Origin: Lutibacter profundi
Lineage (GTDB): Bacteria > Bacteroidota > Bacteroidia > Flavobacteriales > Flavobacteriaceae
Direction: 5' to 3'
Length of the DNA: 64,000 nt
Assembly: GCF_001543325.1 (NCBI RefSeq)
Contig: NZ_CP013355.1
Span: forward strand, 2,755,001 to 2,819,000
Below are positions 38,938-48,656 of this stretch, one piece after another. Each line of letters opens with the position of its first letter. Positions within the stretch are counted from its first letter, which is position 1. Made by a program: the position numbers and the translations under genes. The notes beneath the pieces are model-generated. The model was not told the origin of the DNA. It worked only from the letters and a program-made list of their open reading frames with translations, and searched no databases.

Positions 38938-41900
38938 ATGAATTATTTAAAACGGAATTTAATACTTTTATTTATTATTGTTGGTAATTTGTTATTAGCT
39001 CAACAAACTAAAATTAAACAATTTCAGTTAAACTGGATTGATAATGTTGATTTTACCATTAATAAAGAACTTAGAATTAAAGTTAGTTTAGTTAAAAATA
39101 ACTTAATAGATGAAAATTTAAATCCTACTTTTACTTCGAGTTGGGATATTGGAAACGGAGTAGAGATAGGTAGTTTTTCTATTAAAAATATACAATATGA
39201 ACCTATTAATAATTCCAATTTATACGGTGTTAATTATATCCCTAAAACATTAGATGTAAAATTTAACATTGTTAAAGCTAGAAATAAAAGTACTGTAATT
39301 TTAAATATGATGCCCCTTTTAAAAGAGGGTACTACAATAAAAAGAATAATATCTTTTGATCTTGAGTATAATATGGTTTCTAATAAGAAAAGTAAAAAGG
39401 CTAAAAGATCAACTGTTAAAAATTCTGTATTAGCTTCAGGTAATTGGTATAAATTTGCAGTAGACACAACAGGAGTTTTTAAAATCGACAAAAAATTTAT
39501 GGAAAATTTAGGAATTGATGTAAAATCAATAAATCCTAAAAACATCCAAATTTATGGTAATGGAGGTCAAATGCTTCCCTTTAAAAATAGTGATTTTAGA
39601 TATGATGGTCTGCAAGAAAATGCGATACTTGTTATTGGAGAAGAGGATAACAGTTTTGATAGTAATGATTATATATTGTTTTATGCAAAAGGTCCGCATA
39701 CATGGAAAAACACGAATAGCGCAAATTTAAGCGAAGTTGAACACCAATATAATATCTTTTCAGATAAGGCTTATTATTTTATTACCATAGCAGATACTGC
39801 AGGAAAAAGAATTGAAGAACAAACAAAAATCATCAATACAGCCAATCAACAAGTTACCACATTTTACGATTATACTTTTTATGAAAAAGATGAAATAAAT
39901 TTGTTTGCAGTAGGGCAACAGTGGTTTGGAGATAGTTATAATATTGAAAATATACACTCCTATACAATACCATTTAATAATATAGATTCTTCAGGAAATA
40001 TAATTGTTAGAGTGAGAGGAGTGGTAGAATCATCACTTACATCTCAAATGAATGTTAAAGTAAATAATCAAAATTTGTTTGATGTAAGTTTCTATGCAAA
40101 AGGAGGGTTAACAAAAGCCGTTGCAAATAAGAATAGTGGTTCTATACAATTATCAGGTAATTCGGTAAATATTGAAATAACATACAATAATAATGGGAAT
40201 CCGTCGGCTAAAGCCTATTTAGATTACATAGAAATTTTAGGTAAAAAAAAGTTGGTAGGAAATGAAAAACAGTTTTCTTTTAGGAACTTTGATGTTGATA
40301 AAACAGCAGGTGTGTATGAATATTTAATTGAGAATGCTTCATCCATTAATGCGGTTTGGGATGTTACTGATGCAATAAACCCCATGGTAATATCAAATGA
40401 ATCTACCACTAATAATTTTATATTTAAAGCGGTAGGAGGTATCCCAAAAGAATATATTGTTTTAAATGAGAAAGACTATTATGTTCCTCAAAAGGTTGAA
40501 GATACCCAAATTGAAAATCAGAACTTACATAGTTTAAATAACATTGATTATGTAATTATTACGAAAGATTTTTTAAAAGGACAGGCACAACGATTGGCAG
40601 ATTATCACATTCAAAATTCAAATTTAAAAGTACAGGTAATTTCATTACATGAAATTTATAATGAATTTTCATCAGGTTCACCAGATATAACAGCTATAAG
40701 AGATTTTGTAAAACATTTATACGATAATGCTACAACTAATAAAATTAAATATGTATGTTTATTTGGAGATGCATCCTATGATTATAAAGATAGAATAGGA
40801 GGGAATAATAACATAGTTCCTGTTTTTGAAGCATATACAAGCTTTAATTTAGCAACTTCCTTTGTAACCGATGATTTTTATGGAATGATGGACTCCAATG
40901 AAGGAGAGATGAATTTATTTGAACGACAAGATGTTGTAACAGGGAGAATACCTGTTTCTGAACCCCTTCAGGCAGAAAAAGTAGTAGATAAAATTTTAAG
41001 CTATTACAATCCTAAATCTTTTGGAGATTGGCGCACTCAAATAACTTTGGTGGCTGATGATGTTGATGCATTAGGTGAAGAAGTATTACAAAATGAGATG
41101 GAGGAAATAGCTGATACAATTTCAGCAAATAAACCTGTTTTTAATCTAAAAAAAATATATATGGATGCCTACAAACAGCAAACTTCATCTGGAGGGAATA
41201 GGTATCCAACAGTAAACACCGAAATAACAAATCAAATAGAAAAAGGAACATTATTAATTGATTATTTTGGGCACGGAGGAGAGGATGGTTGGGCAAGTGA
41301 ACGAATTTTAGAGGTGTCAGACATTCAAAGTTGGAAAAATGATTATAGACTTAATTTATTTATTACAGTAACTTGTGAATTTTCTAGGTTTGATAATCCA
41401 CTTAGGAAAACTGCAGGGGAATTTGTTCTTTGGAATGAAAATGGAGGAGCAGCATTATTAATCTCAACAACAAGAGAAGTTTATATAAGTGTTGGACAAA
41501 TTTTTAATGAACAACTTATAAAACCATTGTTAAATTTTAAGAACGAAAATTATACAATTGCAGAAGCATTAATGCATGTAAAAAACCAATTTACTACAAC
41601 TCAACGATATTTTGTGTATGCACTTGGAGACCCAGCGATGAAATTAAGTATTCCAAAGCCAACAATTGAAATAACAAAAATGAATGCTATAGATATTACC
41701 CAAAGCATAGATACAATTAAAGCCCTTTCTTATGTTAAATTTGAAGGAAATATAACAAATTTGAGCGGTGCAATCTTAAGTAATTTCAATGGAGAATTAG
41801 ACGTTACAGTATATGATAAACCTATAATTAAGAGTACATTAGATAATGACAATAGAAATATTACAATGCAGTTTGAAGCTATTGAAAGTAAAATATTTAA

Positions 41901-42741
41901 AGGAAGGTCAAAAGTTGAAAATGGTAAATTTAGTTTTGATTTTGTTGCTCCAAGAGATATAAAAATTGCCTACGGAAAGGGAAAACTTAGTTTTTATGCT
42001 TCAAATGAATCAATAGACAAGGCTGGTTATAGTTTTGATGTAACTATAGGAGGTATAAATGCAAATGCTCCTGAAGATAATGATGGTCCAAAAGTACAAT
42101 TATACATGAATGACCAAAATTTTGTAAATGGAGGAAATACCAATGAGTCACCTCTATTTATTGCAGTTCTTGAGGATGAAAGTGGTATTAATACTTCAAT
42201 TACAGCTGTTGACCATGACATTGTAGCAATTTTAGATGAAGACCAATCAAATCCAATTATATTAAATGATTTCTATCAAACAGAGCTCAATGATTATAGA
42301 AAAGGGAAAGTAAATTATCAATTTAGAAATCTTTCAGCAGGCTTACATACCTTAACTTTAAAAGTTTGGGACACTTACAATAATTTATCAGAAACTACGT
42401 TTACGTTTTTTGTAGTTGATGACAGTGATTTAATATTAAGTAATGTTTTAAATTACCCAAATCCGTTTATAAATTACACAGAGTTTTGGTTCAATCACAA
42501 TAAACCAAATGAGTCATTAAGTGTTCAAATACAAATTTTTACCGTGTCAGGTAAATTGGTAAAAACAATTAATGAAACAGTACAAACTGAAGGTAATTTA
42601 TCAAAATCAATTAGTTGGAATGGTTTGGATGATTTTGGTTCAAGGATAGGAAAAGGAGTTTATATATATAAATTAAAAGTAAAATCTAATAATTCAAATG
42701 CAAAAGCAGAAAAAGTTGAAAAATTAGTTATACTTCAATAA
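38938..42741 (+). CDS. porU: Type IX secretion system sortase PorU
   Basis: 1267 residues. The signal peptide is cut before QQ (about 22). A long N-terminal beta region precedes the gingipain-like C25 protease domain (about 540-920): VPVFEAYTSFNLATSFVTDDFYG, the catalytic His in IDYFGHGGEDGWASE and the catalytic Cys in FITVTCEFSRFDNP. A C-terminal Ig-like/FlgD-like domain (LNYPNPFINYTEFWF, WNGLDDFGSRIGKGVYIYKL) ends it. PorU cuts the C-terminal sorting domain of type IX cargo at the cell surface and, with PorV, PorQ and PorZ, transfers cargo to an anchor. A cargo candidate is the amylase at 10566. PorV follows after 38 bp. Confidence 0.95.
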   Translation: MNYLKRNLILLFIIVGNLLLAQQTKIKQFQLNWIDNVDFTINKELRIKVSLVKNNLIDENLNPTFTSSWDIGNGVEIGSFSIKNIQYEPINNSNLYGVNYIPKTLDVKFNIVKARNKSTVILNMMPLLKEGTTIKRIISFDLEYNMVSNKKSKKAKRSTVKNSVLASGNWYKFAVDTTGVFKIDKKFMENLGIDVKSINPKNIQIYGNGGQMLPFKNSDFRYDGLQENAILVIGEEDNSFDSNDYILFYAKGPHTWKNTNSANLSEVEHQYNIFSDKAYYFITIADTAGKRIEEQTKIINTANQQVTTFYDYTFYEKDEINLFAVGQQWFGDSYNIENIHSYTIPFNNIDSSGNIIVRVRGVVESSLTSQMNVKVNNQNLFDVSFYAKGGLTKAVANKNSGSIQLSGNSVNIEITYNNNGNPSAKAYLDYIEILGKKKLVGNEKQFSFRNFDVDKTAGVYEYLIENASSINAVWDVTDAINPMVISNESTTNNFIFKAVGGIPKEYIVLNEKDYYVPQKVEDTQIENQNLHSLNNIDYVIITKDFLKGQAQRLADYHIQNSNLKVQVISLHEIYNEFSSGSPDITAIRDFVKHLYDNATTNKIKYVCLFGDASYDYKDRIGGNNNIVPVFEAYTSFNLATSFVTDDFYGMMDSNEGEMNLFERQDVVTGRIPVSEPLQAEKVVDKILSYYNPKSFGDWRTQITLVADDVDALGEEVLQNEMEEIADTISANKPVFNLKKIYMDAYKQQTSSGGNRYPTVNTEITNQIEKGTLLIDYFGHGGEDGWASERILEVSDIQSWKNDYRLNLFITVTCEFSRFDNPLRKTAGEFVLWNENGGAALLISTTREVYISVGQIFNEQLIKPLLNFKNENYTIAEALMHVKNQFTTTQRYFVYALGDPAMKLSIPKPTIEITKMNAIDITQSIDTIKALSYVKFEGNITNLSGAILSNFNGELDVTVYDKPIIKSTLDNDNRNITMQFEAIESKIFKGRSKVENGKFSFDFVAPRDIKIAYGKGKLSFYASNESIDKAGYSFDVTIGGINANAPEDNDGPKVQLYMNDQNFVNGGNTNESPLFIAVLEDESGINTSITAVDHDIVAILDEDQSNPIILNDFYQTELNDYRKGKVNYQFRNLSAGLHTLTLKVWDTYNNLSETTFTFFVVDDSDLILSNVLNYPNPFINYTEFWFNHNKPNESLSVQIQIFTVSGKLVKTINETVQTEGNLSKSISWNGLDDFGSRIGKGVYIYKLKVKSNNSNAKAEKVEKLVILQ

Positions 42742-42779
42742 TAAATTAAGATATTTGTTAAGTTAAATTTACCCAATTA

Positions 42780-43919
42780 ATGAAAAAAATAATCGTATTA
42801 ATACTTATCGTTTTTACAGCATTTTCTAAAATGAATGCACAAGAACAAAATACAATAACAACAGCAGCCCCATTTTTATTAATAGCTCCTGATGCAAGAG
42901 CTGGAGGTATGGGAGATATTGGAGTAGCAACATCACCTGATGCTAATTCGCAACATTGGAATGCTTCAAAATTTGCATTTATGTCATCTCAATACACAAT
43001 AGGAGTTACGTATACACCTTGGTTACGAGAATTAACAAATGATGTTTTTTTAGGTGGTTTTTCATTCGCTAATAGAATAGATGATAGAAGTGCTTGGGCA
43101 ACGAGTTTGAAATATTTTAATTTAGGTCAAATAGATTTAACAGATATTAATGGACTTCCACAAGGTACTGAAAAGTTAAATGAATTTTCAATAGATGCTT
43201 CATACTCATTGAAACTAAATGAAACATTTGCAATGGGTGTTACCATGCGTTACATTCGATCAGATTTAGGAATTGAATCTGCAAATTCACCAGTACAACC
43301 AGTAAATACTTTTGCAGTTGATATTTCTGGTTATTTTCAATCTGATGAACGTAATTATGGAAATTTTAATGGAATTTGGAGAGGAGGATTTAACATCTCT
43401 AATATTGGGCCAAAAGTATCCTATTCAGATGATGGACAAGATAATTTTATTCCAACAAATTTAAAAATTGGAGGTGGTTTTGATTTTATTTTGGACAATT
43501 ACAATAAAGTAAGTGTAAATTTAGAGTTTAATAAGTTGCTTGTGCCAACGCCAAGTGTTTCAATAGCAGGTGATGGTACACCACCGTACGAACAAGATGA
43601 TGTTAGTTTTTTTAGCGGTATTTTCTCATCGTTTGGTGATGCTCCAGGAGGTTTTAGTGAAGAACTAAAAGAATTTACTTGGGCTTTAGGTGCTGAGTAT
43701 ATGTATGATAATTCATTTGCAATTAGGGCAGGTTATTTTAATGAAAGTGACCTAAAAGGCGCTCGTAAATATTTTACATTAGGTTCAGGGTTTAACTTTA
43801 AAAGTTCAAAAATTGATATATCATATTTATTCAATGCATCAGATATTAATAATCCTTTAGAAAATACGCTTCGATTTTCATTGTCGTTTGATTTTGGAGA
43901 ATTATTTGAAATTAACTAA
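42780..43919 (+). CDS. porV: Type IX secretion outer-membrane protein PorV (LptO)
   Basis: 379 residues. Signal peptide ends MNA, followed by Gln21. The PorV family start TTAAPFLLIAPDARAGGMGDIGVATSPDANSQHWN is clear, and the rest is an FadL-like 14-strand barrel (GVTYTPWLREL, GFSFANRID, ALGAEYMYDNSFAIRAGYF) ending with a terminal hydrophobic strand. PorV shuttles folded cargo from the secretion pore to the sortase. It lies directly after porU and 18 bp before cdd, the usual flavobacterial order as I recall. Confidence 0.95.
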   Translation: MKKIIVLILIVFTAFSKMNAQEQNTITTAAPFLLIAPDARAGGMGDIGVATSPDANSQHWNASKFAFMSSQYTIGVTYTPWLRELTNDVFLGGFSFANRIDDRSAWATSLKYFNLGQIDLTDINGLPQGTEKLNEFSIDASYSLKLNETFAMGVTMRYIRSDLGIESANSPVQPVNTFAVDISGYFQSDERNYGNFNGIWRGGFNISNIGPKVSYSDDGQDNFIPTNLKIGGGFDFILDNYNKVSVNLEFNKLLVPTPSVSIAGDGTPPYEQDDVSFFSGIFSSFGDAPGGFSEELKEFTWALGAEYMYDNSFAIRAGYFNESDLKGARKYFTLGSGFNFKSSKIDISYLFNASDINNPLENTLRFSLSFDFGELFEIN

Positions 43920-43937
43920 AATAGCTTATAAATTTTA

Positions 43938-44420
43938 ATGAGAAAAATTGAAATAAAAACTCAAATTACTGTTTTTGAGACCATTGAAGAGCTTTCAATA
44001 TTGGAAAAGAAATTGATGAATAAAGCTATTGAAGCAAAACAAAGTGCTTATGCTCCATATTCAAAATTTAAAGTTGGAGCAGCGTTGCTTTTAGAAGATG
44101 GTACAATTGTTACAGGTAATAATCAAGAAAATGCAGCTTATCCATCTGGAATGTGTGCAGAACGAGTTGCTATTTGGAAAGCTTCTTCTGAGTTCCCAAA
44201 CCACAAAGTCTTAAAATTAGCTATTTCAGCAGGCGCATCAACGCATGTAACTAAAGAACCTGTGGCACCTTGCGGAGCTTGTAGGCAAGCATTATCTGAA
44301 TATGAAATTAAACAAAAAGATAAAATAGAAATTTATTTTATGGGAGAAGTAGGACAAATTATTAAAACGAATTCATTATTAGATTTACTCCCAATTGCTT
44401 TTGATAAAACTTTTTTATAA
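43938..44420 (+). CDS. cdd: Cytidine deaminase
   Basis: 160 residues. Zinc-binding motifs: NAAYPSGMCAERVAIWKA near 68-85 (catalytic Cys-Ala-Glu) and PCGACRQALSE near 110-120. The YAPYSKFKVGAALL segment binds the nucleoside. It deaminates cytidine and deoxycytidine to uridine forms in pyrimidine salvage. The N-terminal 20 residues extend beyond most CDA proteins; a later ATG at 44018 (MNKAIEAKQ) would still leave the domain intact. Follows porV after 18 bp. Confidence 0.94.
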   Translation: MRKIEIKTQITVFETIEELSILEKKLMNKAIEAKQSAYAPYSKFKVGAALLLEDGTIVTGNNQENAAYPSGMCAERVAIWKASSEFPNHKVLKLAISAGASTHVTKEPVAPCGACRQALSEYEIKQKDKIEIYFMGEVGQIIKTNSLLDLLPIAFDKTFL

Positions 44421-44430
44421 GGCTGTATTA

Positions 44431-44814
44431 ATGAAAAAAGATATTGAAAATAGAGAAGATATTTATTTGTTGGTTAAAGAATTTTATGTGAAGTTGATGA
44501 ATGATGATTTAATGCATCATTTTTTTGAAGATTTTTCAAACCCTATTCTCTTAGAGAGTCACTTACAAACGTTGGTTGATTTTTGGGATAATGTTATTTT
44601 TTATTCCGGTGAATATCGTAAAAATGCCATGGAGCCACACTTAAAATTACAACAAACAAAACCATTTAGTTCTAAGCACTTTAAGTCTTGGTTGTCAATG
44701 TTTAACAGTACAGTTGATGAGTTGTTTGAAGGTGATAATGCACATGCAGCAAAGTCGAGAGCACTATCAATAGCCACCGTAATGGAAATTAAAATTTCAT
44801 CACTAAATAAGTAA
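44431..44814 (+). CDS. Group III truncated haemoglobin
   Basis: 127 residues from the ATG at 44431. A longer frame from 44395 would overlap cdd by 26 bp and is less likely. The chain fits the 2/2 globin fold of group III: LVKEFYVKLMNDDLMHHFFEDFSN, LVDFWDNVIFYSGEYRKNAMEPHLKLQQTKPF with the proximal-site His in the MEPHLKL region, and FKSWLSMFNSTVDELFEG. Such proteins bind haem and O2, NO or peroxide; the physiological role is unknown. It lies 10 bp after cdd. Confidence 0.88.
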   Translation: MKKDIENREDIYLLVKEFYVKLMNDDLMHHFFEDFSNPILLESHLQTLVDFWDNVIFYSGEYRKNAMEPHLKLQQTKPFSSKHFKSWLSMFNSTVDELFEGDNAHAAKSRALSIATVMEIKISSLNK

Positions 44815-44846
44815 TTGATTTTAAATTTGGATATTAATTTTTTATA

Positions 44847-45920
44847 ATGAAAATACAATCAGTAATTACAGGAGTAGGAAGTTACATTCCAACAATTGTA
44901 AAAAAGAACTCAGATTTTTTAAATAATCAATTTTTAAATGAAGACGGATCTCCTTTAGGATATCAAAATGAGGTGGTTATTGAGAAATTTAAAGCCATCA
45001 CAGGTATTGAAGAAAGAAGATACGCAAAGCCTGAATTAACTTCTTCAGATTTAGGTTATTTTGCAGCTCAAAAAGCGATTGAAGATGCGGGTATAAATCC
45101 TGAAGAGCTAGATTATATAATATTAGCACATAATTTTGGAGATGTAAAAAGTACAGCCATCCAAAGTGATATTTTACCAAGTTTGGCATCAAGAGTTAAA
45201 CACAAATTAGGTATTAAAAATCCTAATTGTGTTGCTTACGATATATTATTTGGTTGTCCAGGATGGATTCAAGGAGTTATACAAGCAGAAGCGTATATTA
45301 AATCTGGGATGGCAAAAAAATGTTTAGTAATTGGAACTGAAACATTGTCAAGAGTTTTAGATGACCATGACAGAGACTCTATGATTTATTCAGACGGTGC
45401 AGGAGCCACAGTTATTGAAGCTAGTACTAATAAAAATGAAACTTCTGGTATTCTTAGCTATGCTGCACAAACCAACACTTTAGATGAATGTTATTATTTG
45501 TTTTTTGGGAAATCATTTGATAAAAACAACAATACAAATCAGCGATATATAAAAATGTATGGTCGTAAAATTTATGAATACGCCTTAAATAATGTCCCAT
45601 TAGCAATGAAAGAAGCTCTGGATAAAAGTGGTGTTAACATATTAGATGTTAAAAAGATATTTATTCATCAAGCGAATGAGAAAATGGATGAAGCAATTGT
45701 TAAACGCTTCTATCGACTATATAAAATGCAATTACCTAAAGATATTATGCCTATGAGTATTCATAACTTAGGGAATAGTTCTGTTGCTACAGTTCCTACA
45801 TTATTTGATTTAGTTAAACGAGGTCAAATAGAAAATCAGGAAATAAATAAAGGAGATATTGTAATTTTAGCTTCTGTAGGAGCAGGTATGAATATCAACG
45901 CCATTGTATATAAATACTAA
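44847..45920 (+). CDS. 3-oxoacyl-ACP synthase III-family protein (FabH-like)
   Basis: 357 residues, thiolase fold. Catalytic residues: Cys in DILFGCPGWIQG near 130, His in IFIHQANEKMD near 272 and Asn in HNLGNSSVATVP near 310. IEDAGINPEELDYII and GSGASAV-like YSDGAGATVIEA match KAS III. It would condense acyl-CoA with malonyl-ACP. Its gene neighbours are not fatty-acid genes, and the sequence has extra inserts compared with housekeeping FabH, so a specialised role is possible. It lies 32 bp after the globin. Confidence 0.85.
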   Translation: MKIQSVITGVGSYIPTIVKKNSDFLNNQFLNEDGSPLGYQNEVVIEKFKAITGIEERRYAKPELTSSDLGYFAAQKAIEDAGINPEELDYIILAHNFGDVKSTAIQSDILPSLASRVKHKLGIKNPNCVAYDILFGCPGWIQGVIQAEAYIKSGMAKKCLVIGTETLSRVLDDHDRDSMIYSDGAGATVIEASTNKNETSGILSYAAQTNTLDECYYLFFGKSFDKNNNTNQRYIKMYGRKIYEYALNNVPLAMKEALDKSGVNILDVKKIFIHQANEKMDEAIVKRFYRLYKMQLPKDIMPMSIHNLGNSSVATVPTLFDLVKRGQIENQEINKGDIVILASVGAGMNINAIVYKY

Positions 45921-46109
45921 TTTTTTACTTTAGAATATTGCAATAATAGCATTTGTTAATTTTTTTTTACACTACCTTAAAAAGCGTGTAAACTTAAAAA
46001 TATAGTTATAAATTGAATTTAAAATAAATTCCTATGGCTATATTTCGTGAACTGATACGGTTTTTAAAAGAATAATTTTATTATCCTAAAAAGGAATGTT
46101 GGAATTATC

Positions 46110-47786
46110 TTATTCTAAAATTTCATAAATTAATTCATTAGTACTTCCACTAGGCTCAGTAATACGCAAAAAATGTGCTAATGTAGGAGCAATGCTTGTG
46201 ATTGGATAGTATTTGTTTGTTTTTCCTTTTTGAATTCTATTTCCGTAAAATATTAAAGGAACATGTGTATCATAATTGTAACCAGACCCGTGAGAAGTTC
46301 CTTTCTTAGAATGCTTAATAGTTGAGGGTTCTAAAGAAAAAAGAATATCTCCAGACAACTTTTGATTGTACCCATTTTGAATTGTTTTTAAAATGCCAGA
46401 AGTAAAGCTAGTGGTTTGAAGGGTATGCGCTGTTACACTTTTATAAACTTTGTCAAAATTAATTATTTCATCAGCAATAATTTGAGATACATTGTGTACA
46501 TTTAAATTTAAAGATTTTACCTTTTCTTTATTTAAGAAAATTTGATAATTTGAAATATTTTCAATCAACTCACCTGAATTAAAATAGTTTAAAGTAATTT
46601 CATTTACAAATTTTTCAAACTCTTTTGACTCAAAATAGCCTCCAGGTATTTTTATGGAGTTTAAATATGCAGGTACAGGAACTACAGCATGGTCAGCTGT
46701 TAAAAACAACATGTAATTATTTTCACCAACTTGATTATCTAAAAAAATCAATAATTTTTCAAGTTCTTTATCTAATCTAATATAAGTATCTTCAAGTTCA
46801 ATAGAGTTTGGCCCAAATAAATGACCTACATAATCTGTACTTGAATAACTAATAGTTAAAAAGTCTGTAAATTTTGTTTCCCCAAGGTTCTCACCAATAA
46901 TAGTAGCCTCTGCAAAGTCAGTAGTAATAGCATTTCCTTGAGGCACAGCCTTCAGCAAATCATAGTTATTATTTAATTTTCTTAACACCGCCAAATTATA
47001 GGGAAAAGTAGGCGTATTTTTACCTTTATACAAACCTTCATAAGGGTTGTTATCAGCTAATGATTCAGTATAAGTTGAAATATCGTAATAGGTATTCCAA
47101 GTTTCATTTAAGTAAGTATTTGCTTTTCCTGAGTTGTTAAATGCAATTACCCAACTAGGAAGTTCATTCATATAAAAAGTACTCGTAATAAATTTACCTT
47201 CATTATTCCCTTCAAACCAATAAGCAGCCGTTGCTGTATGACCAGCAGGTAAAATGGCCGCTCTATCTTTTATAGCAATACCAATTGTTTTACCCTTCAT
47301 GTTTTGAGATAATCGAAGCTCATCGGTTATGGTAGTAGTTAGTATTCTTTGAGGAGATTTATTACCTCCAGATTTTGCACCTACAGTACTATATCTATCA
47401 TCATCAGCACAATAAATATATTTTTTACTAAATTTATCATACCAATTGTTTGAAATAATACCGTGGGTAGCAGGTGTGGCACCTGTGTAAATTGATGTAT
47501 GCCCAACGGCAGTATATGTAGGAATATAATTAAAATGTACATTCTCTAAATTATAACCTTTATTCATCAACCTTTTAAAACCTCCATCGCCATATTTGTT
47601 ATAAAACTTGATTAAATAATCATAACGCATTTGATCTATTACAATACCAACAACTAGTTTTGTTGGGTTTATTTGTTGGATGTTATTTGATAAAGAACTA
47701 ACTGGGGTTGTAGTAGTTGTAGATTTAATAGCAATACATTGTACTAAACTTAAGCTGATAAATAATAAAAAAAATAGTTTCTTCAT
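46110..47786 (-). CDS. PafA-type alkaline phosphatase
   Basis: 558 residues. Signal ends at LVQC (Cys17), a probable lipobox. Alkaline phosphatase superfamily, phosphodiesterase/NPP-like PafA group: VVGIVIDQMRYDYL near 45 (first metal Asp), nucleophile Thr92 in PTYTAVGHTSIYTGATPATHGI, STDYVGHLFGPNS near 318 (metal Asp/His), FLTADHAVVPVP near 362 (Asp-His) and SGYNYDTHVPLIFYG near 510 (last metal His). It should hydrolyse phosphomonoesters in the periplasm; PafA of Bacteroidota is not phosphate-repressed. It is divergent to mlaE, with a -7 box at 47819-47826. Confidence 0.9.
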   Translation of the reverse strand: MKKLFFLLFISLSLVQCIAIKSTTTTTPVSSLSNNIQQINPTKLVVGIVIDQMRYDYLIKFYNKYGDGGFKRLMNKGYNLENVHFNYIPTYTAVGHTSIYTGATPATHGIISNNWYDKFSKKYIYCADDDRYSTVGAKSGGNKSPQRILTTTITDELRLSQNMKGKTIGIAIKDRAAILPAGHTATAAYWFEGNNEGKFITSTFYMNELPSWVIAFNNSGKANTYLNETWNTYYDISTYTESLADNNPYEGLYKGKNTPTFPYNLAVLRKLNNNYDLLKAVPQGNAITTDFAEATIIGENLGETKFTDFLTISYSSTDYVGHLFGPNSIELEDTYIRLDKELEKLLIFLDNQVGENNYMLFLTADHAVVPVPAYLNSIKIPGGYFESKEFEKFVNEITLNYFNSGELIENISNYQIFLNKEKVKSLNLNVHNVSQIIADEIINFDKVYKSVTAHTLQTTSFTSGILKTIQNGYNQKLSGDILFSLEPSTIKHSKKGTSHGSGYNYDTHVPLIFYGNRIQKGKTNKYYPITSIAPTLAHFLRITEPSGSTNELIYEILE

Positions 47787-47818
47787 TTCTATATTAAAAA
47801 GTTACAATTTATAGATTT

Positions 47819-47826
47819 CAAAATTA
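47819..47826 (-). promoter_or_regulatory. -7 promoter box of the PafA-type phosphatase gene
   Basis: Minus-strand TAATTTTG fits TAnnTTTG, 32 bp before the ATG at 47786. Confidence 0.5.
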
Positions 47827-47915
47827 CTTTATTTTTAGTATTTAAAATGATTTTTATGTTACAAAAACATTATTAGGTAGTATTAATTTAATATTTTAGC
47901 CAAAAAGAAAATTAA

Positions 47916-48656
47916 ATGAACTACTTAAAGCATATTGGAAAGTATTTTATTATGCTAAAACAGGTTTTTAAAAAACCTCAGAAATGGTCGGTATTCAGAG
48001 AGGTTTTATTTAGAGAGATTGAAGATTTAGGTTTAAAATCAATGGGTATTATTATGTTTATTTCGTTTTTTGTAGGCGGTGTTGTTGCCATACAAACAGC
48101 TATGAATATTGAGAGCCCTTTTATACCAAAATATTTAATAGGTTTTGCAGCAAAAAGATCTATGATTTTAGAGTTTGCACCAACTTTTATGTCTATAATT
48201 TTGGCCGGAAAGGTAGGCTCTTACATAGCGTCAAGTATTGGAACTATGAGAGTTACGGAACAAATTGACGCCCTTGAAGTAATGGGGATAAACTCTTTAA
48301 ATTATTTAATTTTACCAAAAATTATTGCTGCCCTTTTCTTTTACCCTTTACTCATTTTATTAGCAATGTTTTTAGGTATACTTGGAGGGTATTATGCAGG
48401 TATTTTAACCGATTTGTTTTATAGTGAAGATTATATTTATGGAATTCAATTAGATTTTGACCCTTATTATATAAAATATGCGTTAACTAAAACAGTAGTT
48501 TTTGCTTTTGTAATAGCAACAATTCCCGCGTATCATGGGTATTATGTTAAAGGAGGATCTTTAGAAGTTGGAAGAGCAAGCACACAAGCTGTGGTTTGGA
48601 CTAGCATTGTTATTATTTTATTAAACTACTTTTTAACTCAAATGATTTTAGGATAA
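47916..48656 (+). CDS. mlaE: MlaE-family ABC transporter permease
   Basis: 246 residues, five or six membrane segments. The MlaE family pattern is visible: FVGGVVAIQTAMNI near 50, LEFAPTFMSIILAGKVGSYIASSIGTMRVTEQIDALEVMGIN near 88-128 (the GxxGxxIAAELGTM-like coupling segment) and VKGGSLEVGRASTQAVVW near the end. With the ATPase encoded next it forms an inner-membrane phospholipid transporter that maintains outer-membrane lipid asymmetry. The ATG of mlaF begins directly after the stop. Confidence 0.93.
   Translation: MNYLKHIGKYFIMLKQVFKKPQKWSVFREVLFREIEDLGLKSMGIIMFISFFVGGVVAIQTAMNIESPFIPKYLIGFAAKRSMILEFAPTFMSIILAGKVGSYIASSIGTMRVTEQIDALEVMGINSLNYLILPKIIAALFFYPLLILLAMFLGILGGYYAGILTDLFYSEDYIYGIQLDFDPYYIKYALTKTVVFAFVIATIPAYHGYYVKGGSLEVGRASTQAVVWTSIVIILLNYFLTQMILG

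Noticed and set aside
38938-42741. PorU as a new secreted peptidase
   Set aside because: The C25 domain and the adjacency to porV identify it as the known type IX sortase.
45966-45992. Hairpin TTTACAC/GTGTAAA after the KAS III gene
   Set aside because: A 7-bp stem with a 13-nt loop and no T run downstream on either strand. It contains CTACC like the core at 61195, but nothing else matches, so a link is not supported.
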